A stretch of 64,000 nucleotides of DNA from Vitellaria paradoxa. Taxonomy: Eukaryota > Streptophyta > Magnoliopsida > Ericales > Sapotaceae. Every line of letters begins with the position of its first letter. The first letter of the stretch is position 1. The notes below the pieces were generated by a model, which worked only from the letters and a program-made list of their open reading frames with translations, was not told the DNA's origin and did not search any database. Shown here piece by piece: positions 1 through 11,896 of this stretch. Where the stretch lies: positions 55,146,690 through 55,210,689 of the forward strand of contig CM034236.1 of assembly GCA_019916065.1 (NCBI GenBank), given 5' to 3'. A program made the position numbers and the translations under genes.

Positions 1-983
1 GCGTAACATTGCTCAAATATTGTTTACATAATTATGAAAATATTATTTTTTAAAAAATTACTAAAAGCTTAATAAAATAATAAGTGTAATAAAAAAATAT
101 TTTAATAAAATTATATTTTTAAAGTGATATATTTCGTAAATATATTACATGATTCTAATAAATTTTTTAATAAACAAAGCATTTGAAAGTATAATTTTTA
201 GTAATTTTTGATATGTTTGGTAAAATAAATAAAAATTTTTAGTAACATTTTGGATTTTTGGGAAAATTTTTAGTACTTTTAATAATTTTTAATAACTTTT
301 AACAATTTTTAGTAATTTTTGTGTATTTGATAAAAAATTTAGTAATTTATGAATGGAGCAAATTGCTGCAACAGAATTAAAAAAAATGATAAAAGTTTGT
401 ATTTTCTAACTTTTGACTAATTTTTGTACAAAATTATGCTTCTAAACAGGGTCAAAATAACATTAATCTATTTATAATGACTTATATTTGCGTTAAACTA
501 TTTTAATAATTTTTTTAATGAAAATAACAGCTATATAAATTTTCTCATCTAGAATTCTCTTTCATAAAAATAGCAACCATATAAATTTTCTCATTATGTT
601 TTTGTTGCACAATTTTTATTCAGCTTAAATATTAATTACCTCTTATATTTATAGTTATTATAACCCTTTTTTCATAAAAAAGAATACCATATGTATAGAA
701 CTCAACCACCAAATCATCTAATAAACGATAAGGTTAATTTCGCCATATCGAATAAATAACCCATGCATAAAATTAATTCAAAATGAAATTTATATATATA
801 TAATGCGTTCTGCTTAACAATTTGCAATTTACAGTGCTGTGTGGGCACCAAATGGGTTACAATTAATTTTCAAGCTATGAGACCAATTATACGTAAAGTC
901 TTCATGTCGAGGACAAAACCACAAAAAAATCAACCAGAGATGGAAGTCACAAGATGCCCCAAACACAAGAACTCCCCTAAATT
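1..983. other. AT-rich intergenic DNA downstream of the MYB gene
   Basis: No coding sequence is supported here. The stretch is very AT-rich. At about 190-400 it carries a degenerate copy of a dispersed repeat built from short phrases such as AGTAATTTTTG and TTTGGTAAAATAAATA. The same phrases recur near 4100-4280, 14660-15050, 15800-16250, 28260-28740 and 46100-46330. The 3' UTR of the minus-strand MYB gene must lie just left of 984, but its end cannot be placed. Confidence 0.6.
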
Positions 984-1758
984 CTAAGACCATTCTGGAT
1001 TCTCATCAAATGAGAAGTTAGTCAAGTCTGCTTTCCCTTGAAGACCACCTTCATCGCCAAAAAACCAATCCTCAAGCATTGAGAAAGGGACCTCAGCACC
1101 AAGATCCGGCTTGCTTTCACCTTGCAGAAGACTAGCCTCAGGTGACATTGATTGAGAAAAATCAGAATTTGACGAGTCCAAGGACTCAAAATCAAATAAC
1201 GATTCAAATGGCTCAGAGAAATTATTAGTAATGCCGCCATTCCTTGGAGCACTTGGAGTTCCTTCACTTGATGTAGAATCAGTCATGTTTGTGTTGTTGA
1301 AGGAATGCTGAGAGCTTGAAGAATAGTTTGTTTGAGTAGGCTTATTTGGTGAATTTTTCACCCATCCTTTTAGCAATCTAGCTATGTTCTCAGTGCTTGC
1401 AGCATAAGCAGATCCTTGGGTTGGTTCAGTGCTACTGTAGGAGTAATACCCAATAGCAGGCTTCGATTGATCAGCTGGTACATGGGTTGTTGGTTTCTGA
1501 TGCATAGACAAGGCCTCGTGTAGGGCTTGTTTGGCCTTGTTTATATCAGTTTGTAGCCTTTCCTCCCATTGACCCCTAGAGAGTGAGTGAGAGGTTGAGA
1601 ACCAAACTTTTGAATGATCATTAGGGACTTCTTGCAGCTTCTTGAGCTTCTTCTTCAAATGGGTATTCCAATAATTTTTTATGTCATTGTCTGTTCTCTC
1701 TGGGAGGTAAGAAGCCATGGCTGCCCATCTGCAAAAATTAAATTAACCAAAACATTAC

Positions 1759-1808
<50 letters not shown>

Positions 1809-2233
1809 AGGGGGGAGGGGGAGGGAGAGGTTAACTAGTTACTTGTTTCCTAAAAGAGCTTGGAGCTGGATGATCAACTTCTCCTCGTGATCTGTAAACC
1901 TACCCCTCTTAATCCCTGGCCTGAGATAATTAGTCCATCTAAGCCTGCAACTCTTACTGCATCTTTGCAACCCTGAAACCAAAAATAAAAATGTGACAAG
2001 CTTATACACACACACACATATTCCAATCCATGGAACGACAAGATGAAAATGAAAAGTAGAAAATTAAAATGTAATGAGAGAGAGAATATTAATTAGAAAC
2101 CTGTATTGGTAGGAACAGCCCTCCAATTCCCAGCTCCATGTTCTTGAACATAAGACACCAACATTATGTCTTCCTCAGGAGTCCATGGCCCTTTCTTCAC
2201 TCCCAATTTGTCGCAGCAAGGTGGTCTACCCAT
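984..2233 (-). CDS. R2R3-MYB transcription factor, subgroup 1 (MYB30/60/94/96-like)
   Basis: Nuclear DNA-binding regulator. The three exons on the minus strand are 2233-2101, 1972-1843 and 1728-984. Exon sizes of 133 and 130 nt are the classic R2R3-MYB pattern. The predicted protein has 335 residues and starts MGRPPCCDK. Repeat R2 has Trp17, Trp37 and Trp57; R3 has Phe70, Trp89 and Trp108 and ends in the [19 protein letters not shown] block. The C-terminal region carries a [12 protein letters not shown] motif, which with the R3 sequence points to subgroup 1. In Arabidopsis that group covers MYB30, 31, 60, 94 and 96, which act in cuticular wax synthesis, ABA/drought response, cell death or guard-cell control. 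The acidic end ([13 protein letters not shown]) looks like an activation domain. Intron 2 (1729-1842) holds a GA microsatellite and a G-rich run. Group membership is fairly sure; the exact orthologue is not. Confidence 0.93.
1762..1830. repeat. GA microsatellite plus G-rich run in MYB intron 2
   Basis: About 20 GA dinucleotides are followed by runs of G broken by single A bases, all inside the second intron of the MYB gene. On the transcribed (minus) strand this reads as a C-rich then CT tract upstream of the 3' splice site. It is likely length-polymorphic. Confidence 0.9.
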
Positions 2234-2395
2234 ATCACCTTTGTTTGTTCTTCTTCTATGTTTGTCTCCTTCTTTAATTTTTCTCTCTGTTTTCCTTTGA
2301 TCTCTTTCCTTTCTTTCGTTCTCTCAAGCAGAAAGCTGAGCCCGCAGAAACAATGGTCGTGTGCTAAGCAAGTGGTTGATCTGCATATATACATA

Positions 2396-2402
2396 TATTT
2401 AT

Positions 2403-2403
<1 letters not shown>
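2396..2403 (-). promoter_or_regulatory. Candidate TATA box of the MYB gene
   Basis: On the minus strand TATAAATA lies about 160 bp upstream of the MYB start codon, which leaves a 5' UTR of roughly 130 nt. An almost pure purine tract, mostly GA dinucleotides (2404-2447), lies directly upstream of it. Such TATA-proximal CT/GA tracts are common in plant core promoters. A CACGTG G-box (ABRE-type core) at 3304-3309 lies about 0.9 kb further upstream and fits an ABA-responsive MYB, but that link is inference. Confidence 0.5.

Positions 2404-2447
<44 letters not shown>
2404..2447. repeat. GA microsatellite next to the MYB TATA box
   Basis: A nearly uninterrupted GA tract of about 44 bp with a few extra A bases. 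It sits immediately upstream, in the minus-strand sense, of the candidate TATA element. Confidence 0.85.
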
Positions 2448-2451
<4 letters not shown>

Positions 2452-3390
2452 AATAAGACAACTATTGGACTGAGGAAGGTGATTGGCTGACCTAAGACAA
2501 GGGAAAATGTGGGGTGGGGTACCTAAAGAGTCAAAAGATGGCAACAAATAAAGTGGCATTTACTGAGCTAGCTAGCAAAAGTCAGCTGCGTCTATGACTC
2601 TTGTGCCTGCCTCGATGCTAATAAAACCGCGTGGCATTCAATGTGGGTGTACTCTGCGAGAACCCTAATTCCGCTTTATTAGTTCTCTGAACCCAATACA
2701 TCAAGATGGAATGCTAGGTCAACATATACGGTGGATTCATACGGTATAATGGGTGCCTTTGGTGTTTTAATTTTTTTTTTTAAATTTAAAAAAATTTTTC
2801 GATTAAATTTTATAGCGTATTACTTTCACATTACATCGACACCAATTTTTAACTTTTTTTTTTAATTTTATTTGGCACCCTAAACAGCCTTTATGTACGG
2901 TGGAGTAGTTTTCACGGAATTAATTTATGCATGCCATCGTGATCTGGGGACGAAGATGATGATGAGGAGGAGGAGATCAGATGGTTTGTGAGATTCTGTC
3001 ACAAACTTGGGACAGTTTGACAGTTCAGTTTGAGAAGTAAGAAAAAGTTAATTTTTATTTTTTTTGCTAGCGGTTATTATTAATTATTAAAAATTATTTT
3101 TTTTGGTTAGAAAAAGAAAAAAAAGTTAATTAATAACTAATTTTTTAAATTTTCATTAATTTAATTTTTTTATCCTCCAATATTTAAAAATAATATAAAA
3201 TATAAAAAAAATAAATTTGATCATTTTAAGGAAAAACAACTACCAGGTATTATTGTCAAACGAGGCCTGATGATGATGATCTGGTGGAGTATGGACTCTG
3301 ATCCACGTGTTAAATGGAAGATAGGATGATAATTCGTCTTATGCACCATGCTGCATGCAGGTGAGCCATATGAAATGCAAGCCTATGTTT

Positions 3391-3525
3391 AGCCTTGTTT
3401 GGGATGATAAAAAAATTTTGAGAAACAGTAAAAAATTTTAAAAATTATTTACTTTTTAACCTATTATATGAATTACGAATTTATAAATTATTTTATTTTA
3501 TCTCATTTTTTATCATCTTAAATAT
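3391..3525 (-). mobile_element. MITE family A copy
   Basis: The unit starts with a GTTTGGGATGATAAAA-like terminus and ends TCTCATTTTTTATCATC. It contains the family core with an ATGAATTACGAA-type motif. It is degenerate at the right end, so borders are approximate. Confidence 0.6.
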
Positions 3526-4002
3526 ATTCTAACTGAGATTAGGGAAAGTCTACATCACTTATTTTAAATTCAATTCTTTATTCTACTAGTGTTTGTTTGA
3601 AAGAAAGTGAATAAAGGAGAAGAGGAGGAATGAAAAGAGGTGAAAAAAATAACTTTATTTGGGAGGGGGAGGGAAGAAAAAGAAAAAGAAATAACTAATT
3701 TATTTTTATAAAGTAAATTTTACTTCACTCTCAGGTTGAAATATAACTGATATAAAAAGAAATGATTAAATTTTTTAATTGTATTTTTTTTTTAAATTTT
3801 GATATTTTTTATTATTTTTATAAATACTTATCACAAATAAATAAATTAGGCAACAGCTTTTAATGTTCATGCATGGTTGTCAATCTTAAAGCCATTTGGA
3901 ATTAAGCTTTCTTTTTTTGGCTTATGAAAGCTGTCCCAAACAGTAAGAGACCAAAATTTTTCTTAGTATTTGAGCAATATTATTTACAACCTAACTCTCA
4001 TG

Positions 4003-4478
4003 CATGGGCGAATTCAGAAATTTTATTGAGGTAGAATTAAAGAAAAAAATATTATAAATTTTTAAATGACAAACTTTAAATATCGTCTAGAACTCTAAAT
4101 TTTAGCACTTTTTAATTTTTTTGTTAAAAGATATTAGTTATAATTTTCAATACATTTAGTAAAACAAATAGTAATTTTTAATAATTTTTAGTAACCTTTT
4201 ACGATTTTTGAATGTTTGGTAAAATTTTTGACAACTTTTGATAATTTTTAACAACTTTTGGCAACTTTTAAATTGAATAAGTCACTATAACTAATTAAAA
4301 AAATAACAAATTTTAATTGATTTGACAATAAAAAAATTATCATACATATTTAAAAAGATAAATTTTAAATTTAGTGAAAGAAATTTATATATTGTGTATT
4401 AAAAAAATAAAAAATTATACAAAAAAATATATAGAATATATACAAAATTTTCCCGGGGCCATGCTCAATCCGGCCCTG
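4003..4478. mobile_element. Non-autonomous hAT element with exact 8-bp target duplication
   Basis: The 476-bp unit is flanked on both sides by the identical octamer CTCTCATG (3995-4002 and 4479-4486). Its ends are imperfect inverted repeats: left CATGGGCGAATTCAG, right (reverse complement) CAGGGCCGGATTGAG. An 8-bp duplication and CA-G-GGC-type termini are typical of the hAT superfamily. There is no transposase ORF, so it would depend on an autonomous relative. The interior is AT-rich and shares the ATAATTTTTAACAACTTTT phrases of the dispersed repeat seen elsewhere. Confidence 0.8.
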
Positions 4479-6430
4479 CTCTCATGTCATTTGCATGTTG
4501 TTAGGCATAAAATATAAAAATGAAAGGTGAATTACTATCACAATGGAAAAAAGTCGTACCATAAAAAAGCCAGCTGAGGGTTGTGCCGCACCTATTAAGG
4601 GCGAGACTGGAAGTCGCCGTGTGCTTATTAATGCCACAGCCAAAAATCAAAGGAGGTGACTGTTGGCTTTTGGTCTGTGTCGGTGATCAATCTTGTGGCA
4701 TTTGCCGACATTTTGGATATTTTACGTGCCTCCCTCTGAAATTTTGAACAATTTTAAAAATTAATAAAAGAATATTAACAATTTTAAAAGTTATTCAGTT
4801 TATATTTTATCAAACAAATTAAGAACTCACAAGTTTTATTTAATTTTTTTACTTTTTATTATTACAAACACCTCCCGTGATTGCATGAAAATTACAAACG
4901 TCTCACAAGAATATATATATATATATATATATAAAAGAGTGAAGAAATTCACATAATTAAATACTTTAAACGCAGTTTATAAGTTATTAAACTATTTTCA
5001 TTTTAGTAAATTTGATGGATGATATATTTTAAAATACAGAAATTAACAAAGCTTCGAAAGGGAGTGATTGAGTCCTTTCCACGTATTAAAAATAAAAAAC
5101 AAAAAACATACATAGACAGTATATTAAAAATTAATTCAAAATTATATATATATATATATGTATAAGTTCATTCCAAATGGTGGGCCGGAGTGAATGACAA
5201 CATATGAGTTGTGTCCGGCATGTAGAGCCCCCGGCCCACCATGCCCTGAAGGTCTGGGAAAAACTCCAACACAGAGCATGGGTCAATTTTGGCGACACGC
5301 GTCTTTGCTCAGTGGCATTTGTGGAAAAAGCGCCATGTGGAGCTAGTAATTGCCGCTACCAACCTGATTGGGCTAATTTAGAACCCATCAAAGTGAAAAG
5401 CGAATCCAGTAGTTTTCTTGTGGGCCTGGCCCATTCATAAGCCACTACTCATTAGTTGCAGTGACATGGCGCTATCAAAGTGGTGGGTCATAGTAATTTA
5501 AATCGACCAGAGAGATGGACCCTCTGGACCAACCCTTTGGGAAACATAGCCTTGACGATCAGTAACTGCTCAAAATTAGTGGGATGCCATATAAAGCTAT
5601 ATTGCAATTCATAAAATTTCCATTGATTTGATTGCAATTAATTTTTTATTATTTTGCTTGGCATCTCTCTCTCCCTCTCTCTCTGTTTATTATTCTGAAT
5701 AAGGTGTAAATGAATTGAGTTAAGTCAAATTATGGCGGACCTAACTTGTTGCTATATTGCAATTTATAAATTTTTCATTATTTTGTTTGGCATGTATCTC
5801 TCTCTCTCCTCTTTATTAACTACAACTACATTATGCAAGGCCCACCGATACTTACTTATAGAGTCAAAAAAGTACCGGTGATAGTTACATTCTAGGTTTA
5901 TGGATTCAATCAACTAAATTCTATCAAACTCCTTAGTAAATAGGGTGGAAAGGAATTGAGCCAAGTCAAATTTTGTGTCTTGTTACATGGTTATTGGGTT
6001 CAAACTGAACTTAAATTTAGCAGGAGTTAGAAAATTTGAGCTCAAAACTCGAGTAATTAAAACTTGTTTATTTGACATCTTCAAAAAAATTAAATAATTG
6101 ATTTAATGCTATCATTTTTTTATTGCATAAATAATGAAATCTGTTTAAAAAAAAAATAGTTAACATTCATCTTAAGCTAAATTTGACCTTTCAAAATACT
6201 TGATAATTAATAAGGAATTCATTGGAATTTCAAAACCTAAATTACTACAAAAATAAAATGATACTCAAAAATCAAAGTAAATGCTAAATATTAAAAAAAA
6301 AGGAAAAAAAGCCCTAGTTAAAACATAAAATTTGAAAACAATAAATAATTTCAAAAATATACAAGATGTTTTATTAATGTATTCTATATAGATTTATATA
6401 TATATCATGTATGTAGTATAGATATATAGT

Positions 6431-6560
6431 ATGTGTTTGGAGTGATAAAAAATGAGATAAAGATAAATTGTGAGTTCGTAATTCGTGCACTGAGATAAAA
6501 TATAAATAAATTTAAAAAAAATTTTTAATATTTTTTTATCGTTTTTTACCACCTCAGGGC
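6431..6560 (+). mobile_element. MITE family A copy
   Basis: Begins GTGTTTGGAGTGATAAAA and contains the family core with TTCGTAATTCGTGCA. It ends in TTTATCG/TTTTACCACC, a degraded complement of the start. Confidence 0.65.
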
Positions 6561-7936
6561 CTAGACGGAGCCATAATAAATCGTAATTTATGTAAGTTCA
6601 AGCGTTCCTTAATAGGCTATCATGAGTAACCCACGGGCGATTCGACCCATTGTCCTACCCTATATTACTCCACCACTATATTCAAATATGATTGGACCAT
6701 AAGTTTCTAAACTCCTTCTCAGACTTGACAATAAAAGTTGTTCACTGGTAAGGCCATGAAAGCTCATGTAAGTTTTCTTGCTTTTGTTGGGCTGTCCAAG
6801 CAACAAGTAACAAATTTGAGGCCCAAATCCGTTCTGTGAGAGTGTTGAACCTACTTTTTTCGCTCAGCGGTTCAGACATTCTGTTTCACCAGTGAAGCAA
6901 CAATTGGCTACAGTAATTAATAGATTTTTTTTTTTCCTTTGAATATTTGCTTTCAAACATTTTCAGGATTTTTTTTTCAACCTTTTACAGTTTTTTTTGA
7001 CTAAATGCTGGTAAAAGTCTTTAGTTAAATATATGATTAATGAAAGAGGTCACATTTACACCTCCTCGTTCTTAATTTTAATATCCTAATTCAAAATTAA
7101 GCATATTTTTCTCGTAAAAATTTCCAAAGCCTTCGCCGACAAGAGATTAAGAGGGTCTTTTGAGTGAAAATTTGATAAAATTTGCAGTTCCTAATTTGTA
7201 CCGTAAGTAAAAAAATTTAATTTTATAAACAAATTTTTTAGAAATTTATAATAATTTGTTTGGAAATGAGGGAAATTTATTAAAAAAAACAAATGACAAC
7301 AATAATATGAAAGATAAAATCGCGTTTGTATTCAAAAATTTTAAATTAATGAATTATGCGATATTTATTAAATGAGAATTATTCAAATATAGGATATAAT
7401 TATATATTTTAGCTATTTAACATGATGAATTTGAAATCTTTATAGAAAAATACTAATTTTTTCTAGATTGATTTTTCTTAATGGATTTCGAATAACTATT
7501 TTTCTATGAAAATTCAAACGGGTTTTTTTTTTTTTAATATTTCATTATTTTTTTTCATTTTCGACCTTCGTGTCAAACGAAGCCTCTAAGCATAATTCTT
7601 GGGGTAGAAAAAATTGGTCTAAAATTTGGACCCAGGGGAATTTGGAACTTGGAAGTGAGCGTCATCTAAATAATTTTTGGAAGTTCGTCTATTCCACACG
7701 GAAGATTCGACAAGAGTCGTGCCCCTTAATATTTCTTTAAGTCCCACGATTGGGAAGATTTGACCCACGAAATTGGACCTGCTTTCCCTCCAGAAGGTCA
7801 AAATTAGTGGTGGGTGGGTCCTTAATTTATATTCTACGCCACTCCCTCCGTGTCTGTGCCTGCTTTTTTTCTCCCCTGCGTCTACACCTCCCAAAGTCTC
7901 ATCCTTAGCCCCACGAAAATTTGAACACGAATTGGG

Positions 7937-8092
7937 TAGCGTTTTGAGTGATAAAAAGTGAGATAAATTGAGATAAAATAATATAAATTTTGGGTTCATA
8001 ATTTGTATAATAAAATAAAAAATAAATAATTTTTAAAAATTTTTAAAATTTTTCAAAGATTTTTTTAATTTTTAACACACCAAACGGTGCCT
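7937..8092 (+). mobile_element. MITE family A copy
   Basis: Begins GCGTTTTGAGTGATAAAAAG, carries repeated GAGATAAA, and ends AACACACCAAACGGTGCC, complementary to the usual start. Confidence 0.65.
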
Positions 8093-8852
8093 TGGTTGGA
8101 AAGATAAGAAAAATGAGATCCATGATAAACCTTCAAATTTTAATGTATAAACACGAGGGACAAGTAAAAATAAGGTGGTGTTTCAATGACAAAAAAATAA
8201 ATTAATGAAAAAAATCACACGTGATAAAATTTAATTAAAAAGTTAAAAAAAAAAGTAGATAAAAATTAAAATTTCTTAGTGTTTTTTGAAAAAATCGAAC
8301 ACTCCTCGAGTTACAATGGAATGTTTGATCCAAATTATTTATTATTGGTTTAAACACTTTGATATATTTTGATTGACTCAATTGATTCAATTTAGAGATT
8401 AAACAAATTTTAATTTTTGGCTTGGTGTCTAAACAAATGAAAATAGACCAATTGAATTAACTGTATTATATAAAATTATATATTAATATCGATAGATAAA
8501 AATATAAATATATTAAAATCAAATCAAATAATTTTTTACTTTTATTTGACTTGTTCGATATCATTTTCTGAAAGTTGAAATTATTACGATTCAATTTACC
8601 AAACTCTAAAATTAAATCGAGCTATTTGATACTCATCCCTGAGCCTAATGCGTGCACAGAATTTCAAGAAAAAAAATTATATATATTCAATTTTATCTCA
8701 ACATTCATTTGATTGATTTTACTATAAAAACTAAATACATAAATAATTTAGATTAGACTAGCATCCCCGATAAAAAAACTGTACTTTCATGAAATTTTTT
8801 TTATTTGCAGAACTTAATTGTTCATTTATGTAGGGGTGGGGGTTTATATAGA

Positions 8853-8977
8853 TTCCGTTTGATTTGTTATAAATTTTTAAAAATTTTTAAAATTTTTTAA
8901 AAATTATTTACTTTTTATCTTACTGCACAAGTTATGAATTCATAATTTATCTCACTTTTTATCATTTCAAACACATC
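8853..8977 (-). mobile_element. MITE family A copy
   Basis: Minus-orientation copy ending ATCTCACTTTTTATCATTTC-AAACAC. The core reads TTACTGCACAAGTTATGAAT. Borders are approximate. Confidence 0.6.
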
Positions 8978-10087
8978 TATAGTGTTAATGTCGTTGGGAT
9001 ACAGTCATAAAATTATTCAAATTTAATTTTAGTAATAATTTTTTGATTGATAGCTATAAGAATTCAAATTTATTCACGAATTTAGTAACAAGAAAGTCCC
9101 AAGGCAAGTTTCCCACATGGGTTCAGCGAGAGAGAGAGAGAGTTTTGGAATGTAAGAGATAGATGCCCCCACTCTCAGAATATTAATTGAGCTGAGAGTG
9201 TAATGGGGAGCTCACCTCCCACCAAGTGGAACGCCATTCGGCTGGATTTGGGTTTCTGGGCTGTGCTAGGAAATTAACCCCAAAGACAAAAAAGTCCATT
9301 TGCATCACTGTCGTACCAAAAACGCGATTGTCCATCAAGGGCTGGATATTAAAATCTTGCGCTAGTTTTAATAGGACGCTGGTGGCCACAATCGCATATA
9401 TAGTCTTTCGTTTTTAGTACGTTAGTAGCTGTATGCACGATCGGGGCAACTTCTGGACAATTACTTCTGGATAAAAAAATTTAAATTAAAGAATTTTCAT
9501 GTGAAAATTTTTATTTATATGACACGAATTAATAAAATTCTTATTTGGCACCAAGCATCAGTTGCGGGCATATGCCCATTTTTTTTTTTCTTTTTTCTTC
9601 ACTATTTATAAAATGAATGTCAATTTATAGTTAGATTTATTTAGAGTTAATTAGGAGAAGGAATCAAATTCACGATCTCCTATTATTAAGAAAGTGAATA
9701 CAAACCCACTAAATTCGTCATCAGGGTTAATTATATACTGTTTTTATATAGCAATTTTCTTCCTAGTATCGATAATTACACGATTTGTTTGTTTAATATT
9801 AAATGTTCAAACACTTAAAAAAAATGAGTAAAAGAACCTTTAAAATACCCAAAAAAAAAAAAAAACAAAATACCGAAAAAGAATAGCAAACACCCCTGAA
9901 AAAAATTCAATGGCCAAAAAAAAAAAAAAAAAAATAGTGACAGACATACGTTGAGATGTTGTGAATACTTTATTAATATAAAAGTAATAATATAAAAGTA
10001 ATATTTATTATTTAAACACTAAAATAAAAAAAACAAAAAAAAATAAAAAATAAAAGTCGTTAACCGAGGGGAATGCCTCAGGCTTTA

Positions 10088-10221
10088 TTGGGGTGTTTGG
10101 TTGACAAAAATTTGGTAAAAAATACAGTAAAAGTAATATATGATAAATTTTGATTAGAAGAAGATATAAAAAATTAATAAAAATTAATAAATATTAATTA
10201 TTTTTGACTAATCAAACACTC
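10088..10221. mobile_element. Tourist-like MITE, family C (TTA target duplication)
   Basis: The 134-bp unit is flanked by TTA on each side (10085-10087, 10222-10224). It begins TTGGGGTGTTTGGTTGAC and ends GACTAATCAAACACTC, which are inverted complements. A related copy lies at 33952-34097 and another, split by a SINE, at 56100-56522. Trinucleotide TWA duplications suggest the PIF/Harbinger superfamily. Confidence 0.7.
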
Positions 10222-11676
10222 TTATACATACATATCTGTTCTAAATACGATGGTTCCCCACCATAGAGTCTTCCAGTAAAAGCGCCAAAAAATTGAAAAA
10301 AAAAGTGTATGCAACAGTAATATTAATAAAATAGTTATAAAACAATTGGTAACGCCCCTACAGATAGACTGCTGACCCAAAAAACTTCCATGTTTTATTC
10401 AAAATGGCAGTCGCCGTGAAAATCTATTTTTTTTTTGTACTTTTTTTTTTATAATATTAATGCCTACAATGAAAGGAGTGAGGTGGGGGAATGGAAAATA
10501 TACACAACGCAGTGGTGATGTGGTGTCACTTTACTAAAATGACACAAAAGCCAATATTCTATCCTGAACAGCAAAAATAAAATGGTGCCAAACAGTAGAA
10601 TAATGCTGAAATTCAATTCCTCATCCTGCCCTTCTTCAAAATAGCAAAGATCACATTGAGATAATTGCTGGATAAGCGAGGATGCTATGCTTTTTGAAAG
10701 AGAACCCCGTCCTGTCATATATACACGGATTTATACATATAAATAATCTTGCTTGTACGAATTATTATTGTATTGTGGCCTCCAGGCAAATTCCGTTTAA
10801 ATATTAACGGGCTGTAATAATGTATAGTTTTATTTTTTAAAATTTATAATTTTAATTATGATTTTTTTAAATTTTAAATCAATATTTATGTAAAATTCAC
10901 ATGTTATTAAATTTGGATCAAAATTAGAATTGAACATATACCGTGAGAATTTTGTAGTCATATATTGAATTGTTCAAAATTTTGAATTAATTAAATAAAA
11001 ATTGAAGGGTTTCAACGGGTACCTATAAAGTTTTATAAAGGGAGAAGGCATAAAGGGAGAAGTTTTATAAACTTGCCCGTTTTCTTTATTTTTTTATTCC
11101 CCAATCAGATACATCCGAATATGTCCGTTGTCCCAAAAATCATAATTCGTATAGGATCCCCTCCAAAGAATATGACTAATGGTTATTTGTCTTTTTTTGA
11201 AAAAATACTTTAATGTGTATTTAAACATTGATCCAAAAGAACACATAAATAAATTTTTGGGAGGCTAATACCCATTGAAATAGAAACATTTACGAGGGAC
11301 GAATTCAACCTTAAATTTTTTGTTTCAACAGTGACCAAGTCCACTTCATATATTTTTCAGCACTGTTTCACCTACACCCAAGACAAGCTGTAAATTTTTC
11401 TGACTCTTTAATCATACTAAAAATCATTGATAATAAATAATAATCAGAATATATAGTTTTTATACGTTGATGATTGTAATCTTGAAAAATTTGTGCCAAT
11501 TAACCGTGTAGATCCTAATAAATTAAATTACTAAACCAAATTTTCTGAGAACAAGTCCAAGTTGGTGGCTATAATCCTTGAAAGAGCCCCTCTCCCTTTC
11601 ATTTCTCGTCACCGGAGATGGTCAAGGACAGCTCTGGTCAGCCCAAAAGTGGTCTAACAAAATTATAACAAAATGA

Positions 11677-11829
11677 GTGCGTTTTGAGTGATAAAAAATA
11701 AGATAAAATGAGTTAAAGTGAGATAAATTATAGGCTCGTAATTCATACAGTGAATAAAAGGTGAATAATTTTAAGAATTTTTCAGTATTTTTCACAATTT
11801 TTTTAAAATATTTTTGTCATTCCAAACGA
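11677..11829 (+). mobile_element. MITE family A copy
   Basis: Begins GTGCGTTTTGAGTGATAAAA, contains the GCTCGTAATTCATACAGTGA core and ends TTTTTGTCATTCCAAACGAA. Confidence 0.7.
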
Positions 11830-11896
11830 AACAATTGTTTTATTCTTATATTACAATCATGTGTTTGTTTGAAGTAGAAAACTACGTATTCGAGCA

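Noticed and set aside
5204..5440. 78-codon plus-strand ORF in a GC-richer patch
   Set aside because: No family recognised, no splice partners and no promoter features; residue use looks non-coding. Left as anonymous sequence.
7619..7999. 126-codon minus-strand ORF
   Set aside because: It runs into a MITE family A copy at its start, has an overlapping ORF on the other strand and resembles no known protein.
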